Source of the DNA: Pseudoalteromonas xiamenensis
Lineage (GTDB): Bacteria > Pseudomonadota > Gammaproteobacteria > Enterobacterales > Alteromonadaceae
Assembly (NCBI RefSeq): GCF_030994125.1
Contig: NZ_CP099917.1
Location: 2,891,001 to 2,955,000, forward strand
Direction of reading: 5' to 3'
Length of the DNA: 64,000 bases
The position numbers were made by a program, and so were the translations under genes. The notes under the pieces were generated by a model, which saw only the letters and a program-made list of their open reading frames with translations, ran no database searches and was not told where the DNA came from. This document shows positions 56,337-64,000 of this stretch, in pieces. Every line of letters begins with the position of its first letter. Position 1 is the stretch's first letter.

Positions 56337-58191
56337 AAAGCGATTTGATTTGGGCTAGGATCCCATTTGAATCAAGACCCAGTTCCGCGTACATTTCTTC
56401 TTGCGTTCCGTGTTTGATAAACTCATCCGGGATACCAATGTGTTTCACTGGTTTCGTATAACCTTTCAACGCGAAATATTCACTGACTGCACTGCCTGCA
56501 CCTCCGGCAATAGCATTATCTTCTAATGTGATAAAGCGGTCATGATTCAACACTAATTCGTCGAGTAGCTCGGTATCAAGAGGCTTAACAAAACGCATGT
56601 CAACTAATGTTGCATCCAGTTCATCGGCAACAGGTTTTGCATAGCCTAGAAGCGTACCAAAGTTTAATATCGCAACGTTGTTACCTGAACGAATTACGTT
56701 AGCTTTACCGATAGGGAACTTCGTCATGGATTGCTGGATTTCTGCTGTACCAGCACTGCCGCGAGGGTATCGAACCGCCGCTGGCTTGCCACAATGGTAA
56801 CCTGTATAAAGCATTTGTCTGCATTCATTCGTATCACTAGGTGCCATAATCACCATATTTGGAATGCAGCGCATGAAACTCAAGTCGTAAGCACCTTGGT
56901 GCGTTTCACCATCTGCTCCGACGATTCCGGCGCGGTCAATTGCAAACAATACAGGTAGATTTTGTAAAGCAACATCATGGATCAGTTGATCGTAAGCGCG
57001 TTGTAAGAAACTCGAGTAAATTGCAACAACAGGCTTTAAACCTTCACAGGCAAAACCAGCACCCAATGTAACGGCATGTTGTTCAGCAATCGCAACATCA
57101 AAATATTGTGACGGATGCTCTTTTGAGAAACGAACCATTCCTGAACCTTCACGCATTGCTGGTGTGATAGCCATTAAACGTTTGTCTTCAGTGGCCATGT
57201 CACAAAGCCAATCACCGAAAACTTTTGAAAAGGTTGGAGCGCCAGGCTTTGATTTAGGCAAGCTTTCTAATGCAGGGTCAAACTTAGGAACGCCGTGGTA
57301 ACCGATAGGATCAGCTTCTGCTGGTTTATAGCCTTTGCCTTTTTGCGTTTTAATATGCAGTAACTGAGGACCTTTTAAATTACGCATGTTACGCAATGTA
57401 TCAACCAGCATATTAATATCGTGACCGTCTATTGGTCCAATGTAATTAAAGCCTAGTTCTTCAAAAAAAGTACCAGGGATAACCATACCCTTGAGGTGTT
57501 CTTCCATACGGCTTGCCAACTCTTTAACAGGCGGCATGCTAGAAAGGAGCTTTTTACTGCCTTCGCGAATGTTGGTGTAAAAACTACCGGATAGAATACG
57601 GGCAAAATGGTTGTTAAGTGCACCGACGTTTTCAGAGATGGACATTTCATTGTCGTTTAGAATGATGAGCATGTCTGATTTAACGTCACCAGCATGGTTC
57701 ATTGCTTCAAATGCCATTCCTGCGGTCATTGCACCATCACCGATCACCGCGACCACTTTTCTGCCTTTGTCTTCTTTTTTCGCAGCGATAGACATCGCAA
57801 GTGCGGCAGAAATAGAGGTGCTTGAGTGGCCAACACTAAACGTGTCGTATGGGCTTTCTTCACGATAAGGAAATGGGTGTAATCCATCTTTTTGGCGAAT
57901 TGAGTGCATCTGCTCGCGGCGACCGGTCAAGATTTTGTGTGGATATGCTTGATGACCTACATCCCAAACCAAGCGGTCTTCAGGAGTGTTATACACGTAA
58001 TGAAGGGCAACAGTCAGTTCTACCGTGCCGAGTCCAGATGCTAAATGACCACTGCTTTGCGAAACTGAGTTAAGAAGGTAATCCCTCAACTCGTTACTGA
58101 ACGCCTGTAATTTATCTTGTGGCAACGAACGTAGTTGATGTGGTTCATCCACTAAAGTTAATAATGGGTACTTGCTACTATCAAGTTTCAT
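56335..58191 (-). CDS. dxs: 1-deoxy-D-xylulose-5-phosphate synthase
   Basis: First enzyme of the MEP isoprenoid pathway, condensing pyruvate and glyceraldehyde 3-phosphate with thiamine pyrophosphate. A 618-residue transketolase-like protein (E. coli 620): [20 protein letters not shown]-binding [34 protein letters not shown] and [15 protein letters not shown]. Third gene of xseB-ispA-dxs, the common order in gammaproteobacteria. Confidence 0.97.
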   Translation of the reverse strand: MKLDSSKYPLLTLVDEPHQLRSLPQDKLQAFSNELRDYLLNSVSQSSGHLASGLGTVELTVALHYVYNTPEDRLVWDVGHQAYPHKILTGRREQMHSIRQKDGLHPFPYREESPYDTFSVGHSSTSISAALAMSIAAKKEDKGRKVVAVIGDGAMTAGMAFEAMNHAGDVKSDMLIILNDNEMSISENVGALNNHFARILSGSFYTNIREGSKKLLSSMPPVKELASRMEEHLKGMVIPGTFFEELGFNYIGPIDGHDINMLVDTLRNMRNLKGPQLLHIKTQKGKGYKPAEADPIGYHGVPKFDPALESLPKSKPGAPTFSKVFGDWLCDMATEDKRLMAITPAMREGSGMVRFSKEHPSQYFDVAIAEQHAVTLGAGFACEGLKPVVAIYSSFLQRAYDQLIHDVALQNLPVLFAIDRAGIVGADGETHQGAYDLSFMRCIPNMVIMAPSDTNECRQMLYTGYHCGKPAAVRYPRGSAGTAEIQQSMTKFPIGKANVIRSGNNVAILNFGTLLGYAKPVADELDATLVDMRFVKPLDTELLDELVLNHDRFITLEDNAIAGGAGSAVSEYFALKGYTKPVKHIGIPDEFIKHGTQEEMYAELGLDSNGILAQIKSL

Positions 58192-58290
58192 GGTATCGAT
58201 ATGTGTCCTTCGCTAAACGCACAGAGTGGTTTGTCCACTCGTAGTTTGCTTTATTTACGTAATATTGTCATCAATTCGTCAACAGTCCAA

Positions 58291-59178
58291 TCAGTGATCA
58301 CGCTCAATGATAAAGCGAGCGAGTTGTTTCAACGTTTCACTGTTTCTGGACATCTCATCAAGCGCATTAAGGCTCTCGTTAACTAATTGGTTGGCAAACT
58401 GTTTTGCTCCATCGAGACCCAAATGTGCAGGGTAAGTTGACTTATTTAATTCTTGATCTGAACCCTGAGGTTTACCGAGTGTAAAGGTATCGCCAATGAT
58501 GTCCAAAATGTCGTCTTGCACCTGAAAGGCTAGGCCAACTTTTTGACCGAAATCTCGTAAATGTTTGAGATCTTGCTCAGGGACATCTCGCCCACATAAA
58601 GCACCGAGTTCAATCGACGCTTGAAGCAATGCACCTGTTTTAAGTGAATGAATAGACTCCAGTTGAGCGAGCGATATAGGCGTATTTGTTGCAGCAATAT
58701 CCATTGCTTGACCGCCGGCCATACCAAGCATCCCGGTTGCTTTTGTCAGTACCTTGAACATTGCTAGAATATTCTCAGCAGGTACATCAAACGGATGATT
58801 ACTGATTAATTCAAATGCGAGTGTCTGCAGTGCGTCGCCAGCTAAAATGGCCGTAGCTTCATCAAAGGCGATATGACACGTAGGTCTTCCGCGACGAAGT
58901 GCATCGTCATCCATTGCCGGTAAATCGTCGTGAATCAAGGAATAAGTATGAATACATTCAATCGCGGCGGCGAGTACATCAAGGTCATTAAAATTCGCAT
59001 TGTACATTTCTCCTGTCGTATAAACCAAAAAAGGTCGTAAACGTTTACCGCCTATGGTCAGACTGTAATGCATTGCATCAGATAAACGTTTATCTGTGGC
59101 TAAAGATTGACTGAAGTAATGTTCAATGAATGCTTCGACGCGGTCTCGCGCCGAAGTGATGTTTTGTTCTAAGGTCAC
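58291..59178 (-). CDS. ispA: Farnesyl diphosphate synthase
   Basis: Builds geranyl and farnesyl diphosphate from C5 units. A 295-residue all-helical prenyltransferase with the first Asp-rich motif DDLPAMDDDALRRGRPT and the second QVQDDILDIIGD. GTG start at 59178, four bases from the xseB stop. Neighbour dxs supplies its precursors. Confidence 0.96.
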   Translation of the reverse strand: MTLEQNITSARDRVEAFIEHYFSQSLATDKRLSDAMHYSLTIGGKRLRPFLVYTTGEMYNANFNDLDVLAAAIECIHTYSLIHDDLPAMDDDALRRGRPTCHIAFDEATAILAGDALQTLAFELISNHPFDVPAENILAMFKVLTKATGMLGMAGGQAMDIAATNTPISLAQLESIHSLKTGALLQASIELGALCGRDVPEQDLKHLRDFGQKVGLAFQVQDDILDIIGDTFTLGKPQGSDQELNKSTYPAHLGLDGAKQFANQLVNESLNALDEMSRNSETLKQLARFIIERDH

Positions 59179-59181
59179 TAT

Positions 59182-59421
59182 TTATTCTGCTTCTTGAAAA
59201 GGCGTGACATCGGCATTAGGGTCGTTACTCATTAAGATAGCAACCTTTTGCTCCGCTTGTTTTAGTTTACTGGCTGATGCGTTTGCAAGACCAATTCCTC
59301 GTTCAAATTGTTTTAAGGCGTGATCTAAAGACATGTCGCCTTGTTCCATTTCAGTTACAATCGTCGCGAGTTCATCCATCGCTTGTTCAAAACTGAGATT
59401 TTCTGGTTTTTTTACAGCCAT
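59182..59421 (-). CDS. xseB: Exodeoxyribonuclease VII small subunit
   Basis: A 79-residue coiled-coil subunit of exonuclease VII with the family pattern LSFEQAMDELATIVTEMEQGDMSLDHALKQFERGI. First gene of the xseB-ispA-dxs operon; ispA begins within four bases. Divergent from pomA. Confidence 0.95.
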   Translation of the reverse strand: MAVKKPENLSFEQAMDELATIVTEMEQGDMSLDHALKQFERGIGLANASASKLKQAEQKVAILMSNDPNADVTPFQEAE

Positions 59422-59695
59422 AACGGGTTCTTACTTTCAGCGCGAAACAAAAGCATAATTTTAGGGAGAATCGCCTCTTAGGTCAAAATAAGTTGCATGA
59501 AATCCCCGTAAAATAAATAAAGATGTTTGAGTATGAAATGGCTTTGTTTATTGAAGAGCTCGCAATTTAGGGGCTTTTTAATATAATTGATTTAAGTAAT
59601 TCAGTTAGTTGCCGATAGAATCTTAAAATCTAGCAATTACACCCATAAGTAATTAGAACTGCTAATAATAATTTCATGGTTTTCTCGGAGGGGAT

Positions 59696-60463
59696 GTGGA
59701 TTTAGCAACCGTAATAGGCCTTGTTGGTGCCATAGGCTTAATCGTCATGGCAATGTTTATGAGTAGTGATGGTGCTATGGGCATGTTCGCCGACGGCCCC
59801 TCAACGGTTATCGTATTTGGTGGCTCGATATTCATCGTACTTTCTAACTTTACCATGGCACAATTTTTCGGTATCGGTAAGGTTGCAGGTAAGGCGTTCA
59901 TGTTTAAAATTGAATCGCCAGAAGAATTAATAGAAAAAGCGGTTGAACTTGCTGACTCTGCACGTAAGGGCGGGTTTTTGGCATTGGAAGAAGCTGAAAT
60001 TCCAAATAAGTTTATGCGTAAAGGTGTGGACATGTTGGTAGATGGACATGATGCAGACGTTGTTCGCGCCACCTTACAAAAAGACATTGCCTTGACGGCA
60101 GAACGACATGAAGCAGGGGCGATGTTGTTCAAATCACTTGGTGATATCGCACCTGCGATGGGCATGATAGGTACGCTAATCGGTCTCGTTGCGATGCTGT
60201 CTAACATGGATGACCCTAAAGCTATCGGACCTGCTATGGCGGTAGCGCTATTAACAACACTTTATGGTGCCTTCCTTGCGAACGTTGTTGCTATTCCAAT
60301 TCAAACAAAATTAGCACTTCGTAAAGGGGAAGAGGAAATGAATCAGCGTTTGATTCTTGATGCTGTTTTGGGGATTCAAGACGGACAAAATCCAAAAGTA
60401 ATCGAAGGTATTTTGAAAAACTATTTACCTGAATCTAAGCGAATGACAGAAGCGGAAGGGTAA
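59696..60463 (+). CDS. pomA: Flagellar motor stator PomA (MotA family)
   Basis: A 255-residue inner-membrane stator subunit with four membrane segments (about 5-25, 30-50, 148-168, 180-202). The family block DIAPAMGMIGTLIGLVAML is present, and a cytoplasmic loop contains the charged residues that touch FliG. GTG start at 59696 with a strong GGAGGGG ribosome site, giving MDLATVIGLVG as in PomA. With PomB it forms a probably sodium-driven stator. Flagellar genes themselves are outside the window. Confidence 0.95.
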   Translation: MDLATVIGLVGAIGLIVMAMFMSSDGAMGMFADGPSTVIVFGGSIFIVLSNFTMAQFFGIGKVAGKAFMFKIESPEELIEKAVELADSARKGGFLALEEAEIPNKFMRKGVDMLVDGHDADVVRATLQKDIALTAERHEAGAMLFKSLGDIAPAMGMIGTLIGLVAMLSNMDDPKAIGPAMAVALLTTLYGAFLANVVAIPIQTKLALRKGEEEMNQRLILDAVLGIQDGQNPKVIEGILKNYLPESKRMTEAEG

Positions 60464-60467
60464 GCTT

Positions 60468-61400
60468 ATGTCTGACGAGAAACCCTGTAAATGTCCGCCA
60501 CCTGGGTTGCCCGCATGGATGGGGACTTTTGCTGACCTAATGTCCTTATTAATGTGTTTCTTCGTTTTGTTATTGGCATTCTCCGAAATGGACGTACTGA
60601 AGTTCAAGCAAATAGCTGGTTCTATGAAATTTGCGTTTGGTGTCCAAAACAAAATTGAAGTAAAAGACATTCCAAAAGGTACATCCGTTATTGCGATGGA
60701 ATTTACGCCAGGTAAACCAGATCCCACACCGATTGAAACGATTCAACAGCAGACGGTTGAAATGACACAACAGATGCTAGAGTTCCAAGCGGGTGAAGAA
60801 ACGTCTGCTGGTGGTCGTCAAGAGCAACGTGGTAATAAGCGTGGTGGTGAATCACAAAGTACGGCGCAACAAAATGCTTCGACACAAGCAGTATCTGCCG
60901 CAGAGCAGGAACAGATCAACGAGTTGGTTAAAAAAATAGCTCAACAGCTTGAAGAACAAATAATGGATGGAGCAATTGAGCTCGAATCGCTTGGCCAACA
61001 GATCATTATTCGTATTCAAGAAAACGGTTCGTTCCCATCGGGAAGTGCTTTCTTACAACCTAAGTTTAAGCCTATCATTCAGGAAATAGCTGACTTGCTT
61101 AAAGATGTGCCAGGTGAAGTCACTGTGTCTGGTCATACAGATGATTATCAAGTCACAAACGAGCTCTACACCAATAATTGGGATTTGTCGGCCAAACGAG
61201 CTGTAGCGGTTGCGAGTGAAATGCAAAAGGTGTCTGGTTTTGATAAAAATCGTATGGTGGTTGTTGGCCATGCTGATACAAGACCTTTGGTGCCGAACGT
61301 GACAGACGTAGACAGAAAGCGGAACCGCCGAGTTGAGATTTCAATATTACAAGGTAAGCCAACGGAATCAGATCCAATTAAAGTTGGGCAAGAACCCTAG
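60468..61400 (+). CDS. pomB: Flagellar motor stator PomB (MotB family)
   Basis: A 310-residue partner of PomA. One membrane helix carries the ion-binding Asp23 (GTFADLMSLLMCFFVLLLAF); a Gln-rich linker (about 85-145) leads to an OmpA-like peptidoglycan-binding domain (about 170-300: VSGHTDDYQVTNELY, NWDLSAKRAVAVASEM, NRRVEI). Starts five bases after pomA. Sodium use is inferred from similarity to PomB. Confidence 0.95.
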   Translation: MSDEKPCKCPPPGLPAWMGTFADLMSLLMCFFVLLLAFSEMDVLKFKQIAGSMKFAFGVQNKIEVKDIPKGTSVIAMEFTPGKPDPTPIETIQQQTVEMTQQMLEFQAGEETSAGGRQEQRGNKRGGESQSTAQQNASTQAVSAAEQEQINELVKKIAQQLEEQIMDGAIELESLGQQIIIRIQENGSFPSGSAFLQPKFKPIIQEIADLLKDVPGEVTVSGHTDDYQVTNELYTNNWDLSAKRAVAVASEMQKVSGFDKNRMVVVGHADTRPLVPNVTDVDRKRNRRVEISILQGKPTESDPIKVGQEP

Positions 61401-61469
61401 GCGAATACTTGATTTGCCTCCGGCATTGAACTAGCTTAGATAGTAGTATTCTGGAGAGGGAGGTGACTC

Positions 61470-61544
61470 ATGTTATTGAATAAGTATTCTTACATGCCAG
61501 GCAATGGAAACGGAGACGACAACGATCCTGATCCTCCGAAATAA
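61470..61544 (+). CDS. 24-residue peptide with a very strong ribosome site
   Basis: ATG at 61470 preceded by GGAGAGGGAGGTGACTC, an almost perfect anti-16S match at ideal spacing, the best ribosome site in this part of the window. The product has a short N-terminus (MLLNKYSYMPG), then an Asn/Gly/Asp/Pro-rich tail (NGNGDDNDPDPPK). It is too short and polar for a membrane toxin. It ends 25 bases before a membrane-protein gene on the same strand, so they could be co-transcribed. No family is recognised. Confidence 0.6.
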   Translation: MLLNKYSYMPGNGNGDDNDPDPPK

Positions 61545-61569
61545 ACGATGGAAGTAAAGGTTCAATCAA

Positions 61570-62064
61570 ATGCCTGAGTGGTACATTCAAATACTCAAAA
61601 TGACAAACAACAGTTGGTTGCTTTTTCTTGCCCCAGCTGTTGTTTTTTACGTTCTAAGAAAAGATCGCCCAGCATTTCTATTTGCTCTCATCACTGCGAC
61701 TTTTTTTGTAATTGGTGCAGTGTTGCATGATTCAATAAAAGAGTTTGATAGGGGAATTTACGTTTATCGTTATCTTTTTTGGGCTGCCATGGATATTGGT
61801 TGGATGGGTACCATTGCGTATCTCGCGTTAAAAGATAAAGTCTACATGTGGCAAAGTATTATCGGACAGCTTGTTGTTGTTGTTGCTCCAGTGCTTCAGT
61901 TGTTTCGATTGTTAGATAGACATCTATGGGATTTGCATTTTAGTAACTATCTTTATACAACCTTACTTCCGCTTGTTAATGTCGTGACGCTGGTTGTATG
62001 TTACTTACCTATATTATTCTTATTCAAACGCTCAAAAACGACAGGTCCAGTCGTAAGAGTATAA
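61570..62064 (+). CDS. Multi-pass membrane protein of unknown function
   Basis: A 164-residue protein with about five membrane segments (roughly 14-28, 35-50, 66-84, 91-112 and 130-153) and basic ends. I recognise no family and no catalytic motif. Several aromatic/charged positions inside segments (YVYRYLFWAAMDIGWMG; LFRLLDRHLWDLHF) might form a binding site. It follows the 24-residue peptide gene and precedes topB, but the LexA box before topB suggests topB is separately controlled. Confidence 0.75.
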   Translation: MPEWYIQILKMTNNSWLLFLAPAVVFYVLRKDRPAFLFALITATFFVIGAVLHDSIKEFDRGIYVYRYLFWAAMDIGWMGTIAYLALKDKVYMWQSIIGQLVVVVAPVLQLFRLLDRHLWDLHFSNYLYTTLLPLVNVVTLVVCYLPILFLFKRSKTTGPVVRV

Positions 62065-62114
62065 ACTCGTTGAGCTAAAATCCTCGCTTCTTGGCCGAAA
62101 GTAGTCAATAATTT

Positions 62115-62134
62115 AACTGTTTATATATACAGTT
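62115..62134 (+). promoter_or_regulatory. LexA (SOS) box upstream of topB
   Basis: AACTGTTTATATATACAGTT contains CTGT-N8-ACAG with an alternating AT core, matching the gammaproteobacterial LexA consensus almost exactly. It ends nine bases before the topB ATG, so a bound repressor would block the promoter or early transcription. Confidence 0.85.
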
Positions 62135-62142
62135 ATTAAATC

Positions 62143-64000
62143 ATGAAACTCTACATCGCCGAAAAACCATCACTTGCAAAAGCTATCATTGCTGTTTTGC
62201 CAAAACCTCATAAAAAGGAGGATGGCTACTTCATATCTGGAAGTGGGGATAGGGTAACTTGGTGTATCGGTCACTTGCTTGAATTAGCTGAGCCTCATGT
62301 TTATGACTCTCAATTCGAAAAATGGGATCTATCACATTTACCTATTATTCCCCGCGAATGGCAAAGTTCACCTAAGAGTAAAACTAAGAAACAATTAGGT
62401 ATTGTGATTAAGCTAATTAAGGCTGCAACCACGCTCGTTCATGCAGGTGATCCCGATAGAGAAGGGCAATTACTGGTTGATGAAGTAATCAATTATGCAA
62501 AAGTCTCAGCGACCAAAAAATCCACAGTGCAGAGAGTACTTATCAGTGACTTAAATGCACCTGCTGTGAAAGCCGCGCTGTCACAGCCAAAGAGTAATCT
62601 CGATTACGCGGCATTAAGTATTTCAGCGCTCGCGAGAAGTCGAGCTGATTGGTTGTACGGTATTAACCTGACTCGTTTATATACCTTATTGGGACGCACA
62701 AAGGGGGCCTCTCAGGTTCTATCTGTTGGCCGGGTGCAAACGCCTGTACTTGGGTTGATTGTTCGGCGGGATGAAGAAATTGAAAGATTCAGTTCAAAGC
62801 CATTTTATGAAGTCTTTGCATCATTGACAACAGATACCAAAGAAGGGTTTAAAGCGAAGTGGCAGCCAAGTGAAGCCTGTTTGCCATACATGGACGAAGA
62901 AAAGCGCGTTGTGGTGAAAGCGCTCGCGGAAAATGTGGTAGGTCGCATTACCGACCAAATCGGGATTGTACAAAAGCTCAGTAAAAAAGAAAAAAGGCAA
63001 AGCCCACCGCTACCTTACAACCTATCTGCGTTGCAAATTGATGCAAATAAAATGTTTGGGTTGTCAGCAAAGCAAGTTTTAGACACCTGCCAAAGTCTGT
63101 ATGAAAAACATAAATTGATTACTTACCCGAGATCAGACAATCGCTATTTACCAGAGGGGCATTTTGAACAGCGTTTCAGTGTGGTCGATGCGATTAAAAA
63201 TAATGTAGAGAAACTCAGCAAGGAGCCATGTTCAGCCAATCTTTCTATACGCAGCGCCTGTTGGAATGATAAAAAGGTGGAAGCACATCATGCGATTATT
63301 CCGACAGAAAAGAAAACCGCGGTGGCGTTGTCCAGTTTTGAAAGCAATGTTTACTATCTTATTTGTAGACAATACTTAGCACAGTTTTTTGGGCCTTACC
63401 TTTTCGACGAAACGGTAGTGCATGTCGAAATTGCTGGTGGCGTTTTTATTGCGAAAGACAAAATGGAGAAAGAGCTTGGCTTTAAGCTACTTTACGCTAA
63501 GTCCGAATGGACTAGCTCAACGTTACCGACTCTGGTTGAAGGGCAAGCTCTGCATTGTGATAGTGCGGAACTCTTGGAAAAAATGACAAGTCCACCAGAA
63601 TACTATACGGATGCTTCCTTATTAAGTGCAATGACTGGCGTTGCCAAGTTTGTTACTAATAGCCACATAAAAGCTATTCTTAAAGAAACTGATGGTTTAG
63701 GTACTGAGGCAACAAGAGCCGGCATTATCGATTTACTTGTTCAGCGGCATTTTATTGTCCGTAAGGGAAAGCAGCTGCATTCTACTTTGCTTGGTAGAGC
63801 GTTAGTTCACTCGATACCTGATGATTTATCACTACCAGATAGGACAGCTTTGTGGGAATCAAATTTAAGTCGTATGGCTAAAAGAGAAATCTCATATCAG
63901 CAATTCATTGAGGAATTGTCAGATGAACTTAACCGACTTATAAATTCGAGTCACTCGAACACCATGCAGTCATTTAGTGGACTGGCTGAATCTTCCTACA
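62143..64000 (+). CDS. topB: DNA topoisomerase III (3' end off window)
   Basis: An open frame of at least 619 codons from ATG 62143 to the window end. Type IA topoisomerase: TOPRIM motifs MKLYIAEKPSLAKAI (1-15) and HAGDPDREGQLLVDEV (about 100-115). The active-site region is KLITYPRSDNRYLP with the catalytic tyrosine near residue 327, and ILKETDGLGTEATRAGI follows. It decatenates DNA and resolves recombination intermediates with RecQ. The C-terminus is missing. A LexA box lies directly upstream, so SOS induction is likely. Confidence 0.93.
   Translation, partial: MKLYIAEKPSLAKAIIAVLPKPHKKEDGYFISGSGDRVTWCIGHLLELAEPHVYDSQFEKWDLSHLPIIPREWQSSPKSKTKKQLGIVIKLIKAATTLVHAGDPDREGQLLVDEVINYAKVSATKKSTVQRVLISDLNAPAVKAALSQPKSNLDYAALSISALARSRADWLYGINLTRLYTLLGRTKGASQVLSVGRVQTPVLGLIVRRDEEIERFSSKPFYEVFASLTTDTKEGFKAKWQPSEACLPYMDEEKRVVVKALAENVVGRITDQIGIVQKLSKKEKRQSPPLPYNLSALQIDANKMFGLSAKQVLDTCQSLYEKHKLITYPRSDNRYLPEGHFEQRFSVVDAIKNNVEKLSKEPCSANLSIRSACWNDKKVEAHHAIIPTEKKTAVALSSFESNVYYLICRQYLAQFFGPYLFDETVVHVEIAGGVFIAKDKMEKELGFKLLYAKSEWTSSTLPTLVEGQALHCDSAELLEKMTSPPEYYTDASLLSAMTGVAKFVTNSHIKAILKETDGLGTEATRAGIIDLLVQRHFIVRKGKQLHSTLLGRALVHSIPDDLSLPDRTALWESNLSRMAKREISYQQFIEELSDELNRLINSSHSNTMQSFSGLAESSY

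Noticed and set aside
59485..59510. Possible sigma54 promoter before pomA (GG...TTGCAT)
   Set aside because: Spacing between the GG and GC elements is two bases too long for a sigma54 site.
1..64000. tRNA, rRNA, CRISPR arrays, insertion sequences, prophage genes
   Set aside because: None could be recognised. No direct-repeat arrays, transposase motifs, integrase or tRNA-like folds were seen on reading both strands.

Overview
The window comes from a marine gammaproteobacterium of the Alteromonadales type (Pseudoalteromonas/Alteromonas/Idiomarina-like). The reasons are the block glyA-nrdR-ribD-ribE-ribBA-ribH-nusB-thiL-pgpA, the xseB-ispA-dxs operon beside sodium-motor genes pomA-pomB, a thrABC operon with a peptide attenuator, and srmB divergent from trmN6. 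Base composition is moderately AT-rich and even. I see no transposon, phage, CRISPR array, rRNA or tRNA gene. Genus is not resolved.

Layout. 1-2394: a lipoprotein fusing an S41 protease and a beta-lactamase-like domain, cut by the window edge. 2939-5992: polyhydroxyalkanoate genes phaB, phasin, phaC. 6492-11069: GNAT acetyltransferase, DUF3545, transaldolase, yaaA and an MFS transporter. 11192-14022: an SGNH-like lipoprotein and an S9 peptidase gene split by a one-base frameshift. 14225-17243: an overlapping pair, ATP-grasp ligase plus formylglutamate-amidohydrolase/QEGLA metallopeptidase fusion. 17375-26225: srmB, trmN6, LysE exporter, mgsA, a secreted subtilisin, a Bcr/CflA exporter, a hot-dog protein and an M23 peptidase/bactofilin pair. 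26349-32903: tyrosine breakdown (fahA, hpd), a peptide transporter and tyrR, with an unidentified structured-RNA candidate between the last two. 32929-40309: a frameshifted small secreted protein, thioesterase, OmpW, dapE, an M20 amidohydrolase, and a histidine kinase divergent from a lone receiver. 40393-45200: thrL-thrABC. 45449-52734: glyA to pgpA. 52742-55861: a Reg_prop/GGDEF sensor. 55882-59421: Mpo1-like gene and dxs, ispA, xseB. 59696-61400: pomAB. 61470-64000: a 24-residue peptide gene with a very strong ribosome site, a multi-pass membrane protein, and topB behind a near-perfect LexA box.

How it works together. The window is mostly core metabolism: carbon storage (PHA), tyrosine catabolism with its regulator, threonine and glycine synthesis, the complete riboflavin branch except an evident active GTP cyclohydrolase II, and isoprenoid precursors. 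The less ordinary parts are two genes broken at T7 runs in the same direction, the structured RNA at 30.7-30.85 kb, the peptide/membrane-protein pair next to an SOS-type topB, and the ATP-grasp/QEGLA pair of unknown product.
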